From Collinsella sp. (lineage in GTDB: Bacteria; Actinomycetota; Coriobacteriia; Coriobacteriales; Coriobacteriaceae), in the NCBI GenBank assembly GCA_019419555.1, contig DXZR01000002.1, forward strand, positions 1 to 64,000: a stretch of DNA of 64,000 bases, read 5' to 3'. Positions 36,516 through 45,014 of the stretch are shown piece after piece; the stretch's first letter is position 1; each line of letters starts with the position of its first letter. The translations under genes and the position numbers were made by a program. A model generated the notes under the pieces. It had not been told where the DNA came from, searched no databases, and worked only from the letters and a program-made list of their open reading frames with translations.

Positions 36516-39266
36516 ATGTCTGACAAGCGCCGCACCTTTGCCGTTATTGACGGCAACTCGCTCATGCACCGCGCCTTCCACGCCGTGCCGCCGACCATGA
36601 ACGCGCCGGACGGTCGCCCCACCAACGCGATCTTTGGCTTTCTGAACATGTTTCTCAAGATGATCGATGCCTTTAACCCCGACGGTGTGGTCGTGGCGTT
36701 TGACAAGGGCAAGCCACGCGTGCGCATGGAGATGCTGCCGCAGTATAAGGCGCAGCGCCCTCCCATGGACCCCGATCTGCACGCGCAGTTTCCGATGATC
36801 AAGGAGCTGCTCGGTGCGCTCAACGTGCCGATTCTGCAGTCCGAGGGCTGGGAAGGCGACGATATCCTGGGTACCATGGCTCGCCTGGGCGAGGAGGCCG
36901 GCTGCGACATGCTGCTGGTGACCGGCGACCGAGACATGTATCAGCTCGTGACCGAGCACGTCAACGTGGTCTCGACCCGCAAGGGCCTGTCCGACGTGGC
37001 GATCATGACGCCCGAGAGCGTGGATGACCTGTATCACGGCATTACGCCTGCGCTCGTGCCCGATTTTTACGGCCTGAAGGGCGACACGTCCGATAACATC
37101 CCCGGTGTGCCGGGCATCGGCCCCAAAAAGGCGAGCGCGCTTATTGCGCAGTACGGCAGCTTGGACGAGGTCATCGCGCATGCTGACGAGGTCAAGGGCA
37201 AGATGGGCGAGAACCTGCGTGCGCATATCGACGATGCGCTGCTGAGCCGCAAGGTCGCAACCATTCGCACCGATGCGCCTGTCGAGCTCGACTTTGACGA
37301 AACGTCCTTCCCGGCGTTTTCTGCCGATGAAGTGTCCGCGGCACTGGGAGCACTCGGCATTACGGCCATGCAGAACCGTTTCTTGTCATTGATTGGTGGC
37401 GAGGGTGGGGCTGCGGTCACCGCCAGCGCGTTTGAGATTCCCCCCGTTATGCGCGCTGCCGCCGGCGATGCCGAGGCGCTCGCTGCCGTTGCCGCCGAGG
37501 TTACTCGTGCGATCGAGGCGGGCGAGTGGATTGCCGCCGTGGTGGACGATGACAAGGAGGAGGGTGCGCTCTTTGGCCTGACGCGTACGCTGTGGCTGGC
37601 GACGTCCAAGGGGCTGCTTGCGCTTGAGGAGGGCGACGGCGGTACCACTGCCGTAGTCGATGGCTTCAACTTCGCCCACGGCGTCATTGCCGGCGTGCTT
37701 GCGCGCCTGTTTATGGAGGGCCGCGTGGCGAGCCCGGACATGAAGGCGCTGCTGCACGAGCTTTCGCCCATCGATTCTTCCGAGTCCGAGCTCATGGATC
37801 CGCTGACAGTCCATTCCATGCGCATCTTCGACACCGTGGTCGCCGCCTACCTGTTGGATTCCGACCGCTCCGAGTTTGACGAGGCGTATCTGGCCGATAC
37901 CTATCTGCAGATGGCGCTGCCCGCGGCGCGCGGTGCAGAGGGTGCCGGCGAGGATGCTCCTGCGCCCGCCGCTCGCACGGCGGCCTTGACGCTGGCGCTG
38001 GTCGCACCGCTGCGCGACCGCATGGCCCGCGAGAACGCCGCCAACGTGTTCGACGGCATCGAGATGCCGCTCGTGCCGGTGCTTGCCAAGATGGAGCGCG
38101 CGGGCATGCTCGTGGATCCCGACCGCCTGCGCAATCTGTCCGAGGGCCTGGCGACCCAGATTACCGAGGTCGAGCGCAGCATTCGCGATCTGGCGGGTGA
38201 TGAGACGTTTAATATCGGTAGTCCCATGCAGCTCTCACATGTGCTGTTTGACGTTATGGGGCTTCCGACCAAAGGCCTCAAAAAGACCAAGCGCGGCTAC
38301 TATTCGACCAACGCCAAGGTGTTGAGCGACCTTGCCCGTGACCACGAAATCGTGCGTCTGATCTTGGACTGGCGTGAGAAGTCCAAGATCAAGTCCACCT
38401 ATCTGGACACGCTGGGCCCGCTGCGCCGCGGTGACGGTCGCGTGCACACCACGTACAACCAGACCATCACGGCAACGGGACGCCTGTCCTCGAGCGACCC
38501 GAACCTGCAGAACATCCCGACGCGCTCGGAGCTGGGCCGTACCGTCAAGACGGCGTTTTCGGCAGGCGAGGGCAGCGTCTTTTTGGCGGTGGACTACTCG
38601 CAGATCGAGCTGCGTCTGCTGGCACATCTCTCGGGTGACGAGCACCTGGTGCGCGCCTTTAACGAGGGCGAGGACTTCCATGCCGAGACGGCCGCGCGCG
38701 TGTTTGGCGTGCCGGTGTCCGAGGTAACGCCCGACTTGCGCAGTCGCGCCAAGGCCGTGAACTTTGGCATCGTGTATGGTCAGCAGGCTTATGGTCTGTC
38801 GCAGTCGCTGCATATCTCGATGGCCGAGGCGCGCGACATGATCGACCGCTACTACGAGGCCTACCCGGGCGTGCGCACGTTCCTAGACAACGTGGTGGTA
38901 CGTGCCAAGCAGACGGGCTACGCCGAGACCATGTACGGCCGCCGTCGCCACATTCCGGAGCTCAAGGCCAAAAACCCGCAACTCCGCGGCTTTGGCGAGC
39001 GCACGGCAATGAACCACCCCATGCAGGGCACAGCCGCCGACATCATCAAGATTGCGATGGCCCGCGTGAGCCGCCGTCTGGAAGAAGAAGGCTTTGCCGC
39101 CCACATGATCTTGCAGGTGCACGACGAACTGGACTTTGAGTGCCCCATCAACGAAGTCGAGCGCCTCACAGCTATGGTCCGCGACGTCATGGAGCACGTA
39201 GTAGACCTACGCGTACCCCTAATCGCCGAAGCTTCGACTGGAGTAACCTGGGCAGACGCCAAATAA
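36516..39266 (+). CDS. polA: DNA polymerase I
   Basis: The 916-residue polymerase acts in Okazaki-fragment maturation and repair. The N-terminal 5' nuclease domain covers about 1-290 (FAVIDGNSLMHRAF, EGDDILGT). A middle 3'-5' exonuclease-like domain (about 300-500) lacks the usual DxE and other catalytic acids, so proofreading is probably absent. The polymerase domain has motif A VDYSQIELR (Asp693), motif B RAKAVNFGIVYG and motif C VHDE (869-871). ATG 36516 follows GAGG. The last ~30 codons shift towards A-ending codons (GTA, CTA, GAA) unlike the rest. Confidence 0.96.
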   Translation: MSDKRRTFAVIDGNSLMHRAFHAVPPTMNAPDGRPTNAIFGFLNMFLKMIDAFNPDGVVVAFDKGKPRVRMEMLPQYKAQRPPMDPDLHAQFPMIKELLGALNVPILQSEGWEGDDILGTMARLGEEAGCDMLLVTGDRDMYQLVTEHVNVVSTRKGLSDVAIMTPESVDDLYHGITPALVPDFYGLKGDTSDNIPGVPGIGPKKASALIAQYGSLDEVIAHADEVKGKMGENLRAHIDDALLSRKVATIRTDAPVELDFDETSFPAFSADEVSAALGALGITAMQNRFLSLIGGEGGAAVTASAFEIPPVMRAAAGDAEALAAVAAEVTRAIEAGEWIAAVVDDDKEEGALFGLTRTLWLATSKGLLALEEGDGGTTAVVDGFNFAHGVIAGVLARLFMEGRVASPDMKALLHELSPIDSSESELMDPLTVHSMRIFDTVVAAYLLDSDRSEFDEAYLADTYLQMALPAARGAEGAGEDAPAPAARTAALTLALVAPLRDRMARENAANVFDGIEMPLVPVLAKMERAGMLVDPDRLRNLSEGLATQITEVERSIRDLAGDETFNIGSPMQLSHVLFDVMGLPTKGLKKTKRGYYSTNAKVLSDLARDHEIVRLILDWREKSKIKSTYLDTLGPLRRGDGRVHTTYNQTITATGRLSSSDPNLQNIPTRSELGRTVKTAFSAGEGSVFLAVDYSQIELRLLAHLSGDEHLVRAFNEGEDFHAETAARVFGVPVSEVTPDLRSRAKAVNFGIVYGQQAYGLSQSLHISMAEARDMIDRYYEAYPGVRTFLDNVVVRAKQTGYAETMYGRRRHIPELKAKNPQLRGFGERTAMNHPMQGTAADIIKIAMARVSRRLEEEGFAAHMILQVHDELDFECPINEVERLTAMVRDVMEHVVDLRVPLIAEASTGVTWADAK

Positions 39267-39301
39267 GGGCACACCCACAATCCCAAAGTAATCAAAACCA
39301 G

Positions 39302-39340
39302 AAGGGGGGCTCCTTGCCAACAAGGAGCCCCCCTTCATTC
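39302..39340 (+). terminator. Strong hairpin terminator after polA
   Basis: A perfect 16-bp stem (GAAGGGGGGCTCCTTG / CAAGGAGCCCCCCTTC) closes on a CCAA loop. Only a short T-containing tail follows, but the stem is very stable and can serve both convergent genes. Confidence 0.8.
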
Positions 39341-39404
39341 AATTAAATTCAGCCAAAGTATCTAGGCGCCAAGACGCTATCTTGGCGGCAAGCAAGTCAC
39401 CGCA

Positions 39405-39534
39405 GGACCTGGCCGGGCGAGGCGGGTAAGTTTTTCGTAGATTCCGCACGAGCCGGAAAGCACTTAATGTGCTTTCCGAGCGAGCCCAGGACCTGACCGA
39501 GCGAAAAACTTACCCGCCTCGCCCGGCCAGGTCC
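39405..39534. repeat. Long perfect inverted repeat (33-bp arms) with nested hairpin
   Basis: Arms 39405-39437 and 39502-39534 are perfect 33-nt reverse complements. A second hairpin, GGAAAGCAC (39455-39463) / GTGCTTTCC (39469-39477), sits in the loop. The loop also holds a diverged direct copy of the arm start (AGGACCTGACCGAGCGA at 39488-39504). Outer segments TCTTGGCGGC (39380) and GCCGCCAAGA (39552) extend pairing into the 3' end of the HAD gene. Confidence 0.9.
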
Positions 39535-39545
39535 GACGAGCCACG

Positions 39546-40373
39546 TTAACGAGCCGCCAAGATGGCGTCGATGAGCGTCAGTACGCCCCCGTCGTTGTTG
39601 CTCGGAATGCGCCATTTGGCATGCGCGTTCATGTGCTCCTCGGCATTGTCCACGATAAAGCTATGTCCGACGCGCTCCAGCATGGGGATATCGTTGTACG
39701 TATCGCCCACGGCGGCGGCGTCGGCGATATCGATGTCCAGGTGCTCGCACAGGTGCGCGACGCCGGCGCCCTTGTCGACGCCCAAGTTCATGAAGTCGAT
39801 CCACTCGCGCCCGGCGTTGGTGACGTAGAGCTTGTCCGAGAACTCGGGGCTATAGGTCTCGCGGAATGCGGGCTCGGCATCGTAGGCGGGGAAGAAGATC
39901 GAGATCTTGTTGGACTCGATATCAATGCCCTCAAAGCTGTCGACGTAGTTGATTGTGTTGTAGTAGACGCTGATCTCGTCGTGGTATTGATGGTCGCGGG
40001 CAAGCACGTAGAACTCGTCAAAGCAGCACAGGACGGGGACAGCGCGAGGATCCTCCGAGGCGCGGCTCAAGACCTGCTGGTACAGCTCCACGTCGATAAT
40101 GCTCTTATAGATATAGCTGCCACGATAGATCACGCATGCGCCGTTGTCGGGACAAAAGGCGAGGCGGTTCTTGATGCCCTCGAACATCTCTTCGAGCTTG
40201 GGGGCGGGACGTCCGCTGGCGGGGCAGAATACGATGCCGGCTTCGGCGAGCTTGTCCAGGCGTTCGTCAAGGCCTTGCGGCAGCACGCGCTCGTCGGTCA
40301 GCAGTGTCTTGTCCATGTCGACGGCGATGAGCTTAATGTTTCCGATATTGGCGTCCGATTCGTAAGTTTGCAT
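39546..40373 (-). CDS. Cof-type HAD-superfamily phosphatase
   Basis: The 275-residue HAD phosphatase is of the Cof/IIB cap type. Motif I is AVDMDKTLL near residue 17 with two Asp, motif II Ser is in FCPASGRP, the motif III Lys is in DKGAGVAHL, and motif IV Asp pair is in AAVGDTYNDIPML. These enzymes dephosphorylate sugar phosphates or nucleotides; the substrate is not predictable. Start ATG 40373 follows GAAAGG. It converges with polA, and a large inverted repeat lies between them. Confidence 0.9.
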   Translation of the reverse strand: MQTYESDANIGNIKLIAVDMDKTLLTDERVLPQGLDERLDKLAEAGIVFCPASGRPAPKLEEMFEGIKNRLAFCPDNGACVIYRGSYIYKSIIDVELYQQVLSRASEDPRAVPVLCCFDEFYVLARDHQYHDEISVYYNTINYVDSFEGIDIESNKISIFFPAYDAEPAFRETYSPEFSDKLYVTNAGREWIDFMNLGVDKGAGVAHLCEHLDIDIADAAAVGDTYNDIPMLERVGHSFIVDNAEEHMNAHAKWRIPSNNDGGVLTLIDAILAAR

Positions 40374-40647
40374 AAAAGCGAGCCTTTCGTTTCGAAATTG
40401 TTTCAGACGTTATAACCATCAACTCGTAGTCAGGCGTATTTTCGCAGGATTGGCGCGCGTTTGCATCTTCATTCACAAAGTAATGAAAAAACTTTTCAGA
40501 AATATGAATTTGTCGCTTGTACAGCAGGCACTTTAGCGTAATATAGCGACCATCGAAAACGGAGACGGAAAAACAACCGTTTACCGAGGAAAAGGTACCG
40601 TTTACGATATAAGAATTGCGCCCGGCGATAGGTGAAAGGAGAGGCAG
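40374..40647. other. Divergent intergenic region between HAD gene and argG leader
   Basis: AT-rich control region with no gene. It holds promoters for both directions; the rightward one is listed separately. Two related segments, AACCGTTTACCG and TACCGTTTACGA (about 40575-40613), lie in the predicted argG leader. I found no convincing ArgR box. Confidence 0.4.
40517..40544 (+). promoter_or_regulatory. Candidate argG promoter
   Basis: A -35-like TTGTAC (40517-40522) and a -10-like TAATAT (40539-40544) are separated by 16 nt. A transcript would start near 40551 and carry the leader ORF at 40648 and an argG leader of about 375 nt. Confidence 0.45.
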
Positions 40648-40722
40648 ATGCAGTTCGTAAAGATCATCACTACTGCAGACAATGCCATCCGACGCCAGCG
40701 CGCAATTTCCCGACGACGATAA
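40648..40722 (+). CDS. Arginine-rich leader peptide upstream of argG (putative)
   Basis: A 24-codon ORF starts at ATG 40648 after a strong GAAAGGAGAGG site. Its C-terminal half reads NAIRRQRAISRRR, so six of the last eleven residues are Arg, four of them the locally rare CGA codon and three consecutive right before the TAA. Downstream, CCTCAA (40753) can pair with TTGAGG (40769), and TTGAGGTC (40769) can instead pair with GACCTCAA (40863), giving mutually exclusive structures. This looks like an arginine-sensing attenuator or stalling peptide for argG. No clear terminator is visible; coding status is inferred only from site, codons and position. Confidence 0.55.
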   Translation: MQFVKIITTADNAIRRQRAISRRR

Positions 40723-40927
40723 CAATCGTCTCTGTCCGCATGGGGCGAATTGCCTCAACAGAGTCATTTTGAGGTCGTTGGGTTTTAGCACGACATAGCC
40801 GCATGTTTCTAGGGCATGCCTGTGATGCATCCTGCTGAATAACCTGATATTGCACGGTTTTTGACCTCAAGGTGACTTGCAACTGACCGATGTTCTAACT
40901 AGCTACCAAGGGCGAAAGGAAACAGCC

Positions 40928-42154
40928 ATGAGCAAGGAAAAAGTCGTTCTCGCATATTCCGGTGGTCTTGATACATCCGTATGTGTCAAATGGCTCCAGG
41001 ACGAGAAAAATCTCGATGTCGTTTGCGTCTGCGGCAACGTGGGCCAGGAGGAGACCGGCCTGGATGCCAAGAAGCAGAAGGCGCTCGACCTGGGCGTTCT
41101 CGATTGCCAGGTGCTCGACCTGCGCGACGAGTTCTCCGATGAGTTCCTGACTAAGGCCATCGCCGCAAATTCCATGTACGAGAACAAGTACCCGCTGCTC
41201 TCCGCTCTGTCTCGCCCGCTGCTCGCCAAGAAGCTTGTCGAGGTCGCTCACGGGTTTGGCGCGACCTACGTCGCCCACGGCTGCACCGGCAAGGGTAACG
41301 ACCAGGTTCGTTTTGAGGCTGCGGTCAAGGCCCTCGACCCCGAGCTTAAGGTTATCGCCCCCGTTCGCGAGTGGGATCTGAAGTGCCGTCCCGACGAGGT
41401 CGCCTATGCCCACGCCCACAACGTGCCGGTTCCCGAGGGTGCCAACGACAACCCCTATTCCATCGACGACAACCTGTGGGGTCGTGCCATTGAGTGTGGC
41501 CACCTGGAGGACCCCTGGAATGAGCCGCTCGACGACGCCTGGGTTATGACCAAGAATCCCGAGGACACGCCCGACACCCCGACGTATACCGAGATTGAGT
41601 TTGAGGTCGGCAAGCCCGTCGCCGTCGACGGCAAGAAGATGAAACTCTCCGAGATCGTCATCGCCCTCAACAAGATTTCGGGCGACAACGGCTTTGGCCG
41701 TCTCGACCTGGTTGAGGATCGTCTGGTGGGCCTCAAGAGCCGCGAGTGCTATGAGGTTCCCGGCGCCCTGACGCTCATTACCGCCCATAAGGCACTCGAG
41801 GACATTTGCGTTGAGGGCGACCTGCTCAAGACCAAGATTAAGCTCGAGCAGGATTGGGCCACCGCCGTGTACAACGGCCAGTGGTACAGCCCACTCAAAA
41901 ACGCGCTCGACGCCTTTATGGCCGACACCCAGAAGTTCGTGACCGGCACCGTCCGCCTGAAGTTCTTTAAGGGCAACTGCCATGTCGTCGGCCGCAAGAG
42001 CCCCTTCAGCCTCTACGACTACGGTCTGGCCACCTACGACCGCGACACCACGTTTGACGAGAAGGCTAGCGCTGGCTTTATCGAGATCGATACGCTGTCG
42101 CTCAAGACGTGGGCTAAGGTCCAGGGTCCCAGCTCTGCTGCCGCCCAGGCTTAA
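40928..42154 (+). CDS. argG: Argininosuccinate synthase
   Basis: Cytoplasmic ligase joining citrulline and aspartate with ATP. The 408-residue product has the PP-loop ATP site AYSGGLDTSV near residue 9 and family segments HGCTGKGNDQVRFE near residue 115 and ENPYSIDDNLWGR-like NPYSIDDNLWGRAIE near residue 175. GAAAGGAA precedes ATG 40928. It is followed by its own terminator, then a small ORF and argH. Expression is probably controlled through the long 5' leader. Confidence 0.97.
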   Translation: MSKEKVVLAYSGGLDTSVCVKWLQDEKNLDVVCVCGNVGQEETGLDAKKQKALDLGVLDCQVLDLRDEFSDEFLTKAIAANSMYENKYPLLSALSRPLLAKKLVEVAHGFGATYVAHGCTGKGNDQVRFEAAVKALDPELKVIAPVREWDLKCRPDEVAYAHAHNVPVPEGANDNPYSIDDNLWGRAIECGHLEDPWNEPLDDAWVMTKNPEDTPDTPTYTEIEFEVGKPVAVDGKKMKLSEIVIALNKISGDNGFGRLDLVEDRLVGLKSRECYEVPGALTLITAHKALEDICVEGDLLKTKIKLEQDWATAVYNGQWYSPLKNALDAFMADTQKFVTGTVRLKFFKGNCHVVGRKSPFSLYDYGLATYDRDTTFDEKASAGFIEIDTLSLKTWAKVQGPSSAAAQA

Positions 42155-42307
42155 GCCTCCCTTTCCTTGGTATTCGCGCGGCCCATCCGCGTGATACATA
42201 ACGGGCGCACGGGGTCCCTACCTTTCGTTATGCTTGCTGACACTTCTTAACATCGGTGGCCCCTACGTTCCGCCCGCGTATTTGATGCCGCGTCTGCGGC
42301 TGAGTCC

Positions 42308-42341
42308 GAGCCCCGCCGGGGTTATCCGGCGGGGCTCCTTC
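42308..42341 (+). terminator. Intrinsic terminator after argG
   Basis: A perfect 12-bp GC-rich stem (GAGCCCCGCCGG / CCGGCGGGGCTC) with a short loop. The tail is CTTCT, so termination may be partial and allow some read-through into argH. Confidence 0.75.
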
Positions 42342-42387
42342 TATCAATTTGGCGGCTCTGCGCCTATATATATGAGGAGTATCCATT

Positions 42388-42558
42388 ATGTTCCATGCTA
42401 TCGCGCATGCTTTACTTGCCCTCGTGCCCGAGTTCGATGCTGCAAAGGTCGAGAACGTCCCTATGAGCCTGAAGGCCTGGATCGATGATTCGCAGGGCAA
42501 CATCCGGAGGGAGACGTTGGGCGCCAAGTGCATGGTGCGTCACTTCTTTGCAAATTAG
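42388..42558 (+). CDS. Hypothetical 56-residue protein between argG and argH
   Basis: A short ORF starts at ATG 42388 with GAGGAG 8 nt upstream and uses the codon style of neighbouring genes. It encodes a 56-residue soluble protein (MFHAIAHALLALVPEFD... ending MVRHFFAN) with one Cys. I know no family. A TATATATAT run just before the ribosome site could be a promoter -10. It lies in the argG-argH gap, so a link to arginine synthesis is possible but not shown. Confidence 0.5.
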   Translation: MFHAIAHALLALVPEFDAAKVENVPMSLKAWIDDSQGNIRRETLGAKCMVRHFFAN

Positions 42559-42676
42559 CTACATGGCCCAGCGCACGGCAGGGAGTGTGTAAAACTAGCG
42601 GTTGAAAAATCGCTTTAGCGACAGGGCGCATTGCTTTGGGCGCTTGTTTTGGTATTTGGAGAAAGGAGACGGTTCC

Positions 42677-44107
42677 ATGGCTCTTTGGGGCGGTCGTTTT
42701 GAGGCGGGCGTGGCCGAGGTCACGCAGGAGTTTGGCGCGTCGCTGCCGGTCGACAAACATCTCTATAAGCAGGATATCGCCGGATCTAAGGCACATGCCA
42801 AGATGCTGGCGGCCCAGGGCATTATCAGCGCCGAGGACGAGCAGGCGATTGCCGAGGGTCTGACCGCAATCGAACAGGATATCGATGCCGGCAACTTCAC
42901 CTTCGATATCAACGACGAGGACATTCATATGTCCATCGAGAGCGAGCTGACGCGTCGCATCGGCGAGGCTGGTAAGCGCCTGCATACCGGGCGTTCGCGC
43001 AACGACCAAGTTGCGACCGATACGCGCTTGGGCGTCAAGGCGCTGGCCAAGGAGCTCATGGAGGCCAATCTTGAACTGCGTCATGTGCTGGTGGATGCGG
43101 CTAAAAAGTACGACAAGGTGATTCTGCCGGGTTACACGCACATGCAGCATGCTCAGCCCGTGCTGCTGTCGCACCATCTGCTGGCGTATTCCTGGATGTT
43201 CGTGCGCGACTTTACACGCCTGAAGGTCGCCTTTGATGCTGCCGACAACTGCCCGCTGGGCGCTGCCGCGCTTGCCGGTACGAGCTATCCGCTCGATCGT
43301 CAGATGACGGCCGCCGAACTTGGCTTTGCGGGCGTGATCCCCAACTCGCTCGATGCGGTTTCCGACCGTGATTTCCTCCTCGACCTGCATTACGCCGGCT
43401 CCGTCATGGCGATGCACTTGTCGCGTCTTTCCGAGGAGATCGTGCTGTGGTCGAGCTCCGAATTTGGCTTTATCACGCTTTCCGACTCCTACTCCACTGG
43501 CTCGTCCATCATGCCGCAGAAGAAGAACCCCGATTTTGCCGAGCTTATCCGCGGCAAGAGCGGCCGAGTCTATGGCAACCTGGTGCAGCTGCTCGTGACC
43601 ATGAAGGGCCTGCCGCTTGCTTATAACAAGGACTTGCAGGAGGACAAGGAGGGCGCCCTCGATACCGCCCATACGCTCATGCAGTGCCTGTCCGTTATGG
43701 CCGGTATGATTTCGACCTGGACCGTCAACGAGGATGCCATGGCGCGCGAGTGCGGTGTGGGGCACCTTGCCGCCACCGATGTTGCCGATTACCTGGCCAA
43801 GCGTGGCCTGCCGTTCCGCGAGGCACATGCCGTGGTGGGCCATTTGGTCCTGATGTGTGAGAAGCGCGGCTGCAACCTTGAGGACCTGCCGTTTGAGGTG
43901 TTCCAGGAGGCGAGTCCGCTCTTTGAGCACGACATTACCGAGGCGCTCGACATCCCGTCGATTGTCGCCGCGCGCACGACCGAGGGCGGCACCGCCCCTG
44001 CCGCCGTTGCCGTGCAGCTGCAGCGTGCCGAGGCACAGCTTGAGGCCGACAAAGGCGTGTTTGGATCGCTGACCAAGGTCGTCGAAATGGGCCACGGGGT
44101 AAAGTAG
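42677..44107 (+). CDS. argH: Argininosuccinate lyase
   Basis: Last enzyme of arginine synthesis, releasing arginine and fumarate. The 476-residue product starts ALWGGRFEAG and carries the fumarase-superfamily signature GSSIMPQKKNPD near residue 278. The catalytic-region HTGRSRNDQVATD lies near residue 104. GAAAGGAG precedes ATG 42677; an in-frame start 75 nt upstream has no site. It is separated from argG by a terminator and the small ORF. Confidence 0.97.
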   Translation: MALWGGRFEAGVAEVTQEFGASLPVDKHLYKQDIAGSKAHAKMLAAQGIISAEDEQAIAEGLTAIEQDIDAGNFTFDINDEDIHMSIESELTRRIGEAGKRLHTGRSRNDQVATDTRLGVKALAKELMEANLELRHVLVDAAKKYDKVILPGYTHMQHAQPVLLSHHLLAYSWMFVRDFTRLKVAFDAADNCPLGAAALAGTSYPLDRQMTAAELGFAGVIPNSLDAVSDRDFLLDLHYAGSVMAMHLSRLSEEIVLWSSSEFGFITLSDSYSTGSSIMPQKKNPDFAELIRGKSGRVYGNLVQLLVTMKGLPLAYNKDLQEDKEGALDTAHTLMQCLSVMAGMISTWTVNEDAMARECGVGHLAATDVADYLAKRGLPFREAHAVVGHLVLMCEKRGCNLEDLPFEVFQEASPLFEHDITEALDIPSIVAARTTEGGTAPAAVAVQLQRAEAQLEADKGVFGSLTKVVEMGHGVK

Positions 44108-44160
44108 GGGTTTGGCTGAAGCTGTTTTGGCCATTATTTATTGATAAATCGTTGTTGCTT

Positions 44161-44194
44161 TACGGACGTCTGCTGATGTGGGCGTCCGTATTTT
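44161..44194 (+). terminator. Intrinsic terminator after argH
   Basis: TACGGACG pairs with CGTCCGTA across a 14-nt loop and is followed by TTTTG. Confidence 0.75.
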
Positions 44195-44494
44195 GTTGCT
44201 ATGGGGGAGGGGCTTGTCGAGAACTTCTGTAGGACCTTTGGGCAGGTTGTGAAGGGGGTACGTTCACGGGCGGCAACCGACCGTCCGCTCGGTTCGATGC
44301 GGTTGATGTGCGGTCGGATGGTACTCTAATCGGGCCTCGAAACAGAAGTGACACAAATGGAACGTTTTAATAAATTGTAACGTTTCAAAAAACAGCTTTT
44401 TGTTTAACTGCAGCTAAAACTCTGTTACGATGCAGTCCGGGCGGGTGCCGGAATGGGACTTGGGCACGCGCGAACCTACTTGAAAGGCTACCTT
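44195..44494. other. ndk upstream region with a palindromic site
   Basis: No gene seen. GGAACGTT (44360-44367) and AACGTTTC (44379-44386) form an inverted pair around an A/T-rich centre, resembling a dimeric regulator operator. A TTGTTT (44400) and a TACGAT (44426) may be promoter elements, although their spacing (20 nt) is poor. Confidence 0.4.
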
Positions 44495-44899
44495 ATGGCT
44501 ATCGAGAAGACCTTCATCATGATTAAGCCCGACGCTGTGCGCGATCGTAAGATCGGCGAGATCGTCGCTCGCATTGAGCGTAGCGGCCTTGTCATCGAGC
44601 GCATGGAGATGACCACGCTCGAGCGCGCTACCGTCGAGGAGCACTACGCCCATCTGGCCGACAAGCCCTTCTTTGGTGGTCTCTGTGACTTTATGACGAG
44701 CGGCCCGGTCGTTAAGATGGTCGTTTCCGGTCTCTCCGCTGTCTCCAAGATGCGCACCCTTATGGGTGCTACCAACCCGCTTGATGCTGCTCCCGGCACC
44801 ATTCGCGGCGACTTCGCTGTCGATGTCAACGCTAACGTAATCCACGGCTCCGACTGCTTGGAGAACGCCGAGATCGAGATCAAGCGCTTCTTTGGCTAA
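44495..44899 (+). CDS. ndk: Nucleoside diphosphate kinase
   Basis: The 134-residue enzyme transfers phosphate between nucleoside tri- and diphosphates through a phosphohistidine. It starts AIEKTFIMIKPDAVRD. The active-site His lies in NVIHGSDCLENAEIE near residue 115. TGAAAGG precedes ATG 44495 with 9-nt spacing; an upstream in-frame ATG lacks a site. It is monocistronic between two hairpins. Confidence 0.97.
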   Translation: MAIEKTFIMIKPDAVRDRKIGEIVARIERSGLVIERMEMTTLERATVEEHYAHLADKPFFGGLCDFMTSGPVVKMVVSGLSAVSKMRTLMGATNPLDAAPGTIRGDFAVDVNANVIHGSDCLENAEIEIKRFFG

Positions 44900-44938
44900 A
44901 CCAGCTTTGACTCCTTAAAGCTGTTAGCGTGTGGCTTT

Positions 44939-44972
44939 GGCGCCGCGGAATTCCATCCGCGGCGCCCTTTTT
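44939..44972 (+). terminator. Intrinsic terminator after ndk
   Basis: A perfect 11-bp stem, GGCGCCGCGGA / TCCGCGGCGCC, is followed by CTTTTT. Confidence 0.92.
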
Positions 44973-44977
44973 ATTCC

Positions 44978-45010
44978 AGTAGATTTTTGGTAACCGCTTA
45001 GAAATCTACT
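44978..45010. repeat. AGTAGATTT inverted repeat between convergent genes
   Basis: AGTAGATTT (44978-44986) pairs with AAATCTACT (45002-45010). The 13-mer AGTAGATTTTTGG here is identical to the one at 23796-23808, and both directly follow a terminator T-run. Confidence 0.6.
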
Positions 45011-45014
45011 AAAG

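Noticed and set aside
36350..36937. N-terminal extension of the M18 peptidase
   Set aside because: No ribosome site, and it overlaps the start of polA; the ATG at 36349 has a good site and gives a normal family length.
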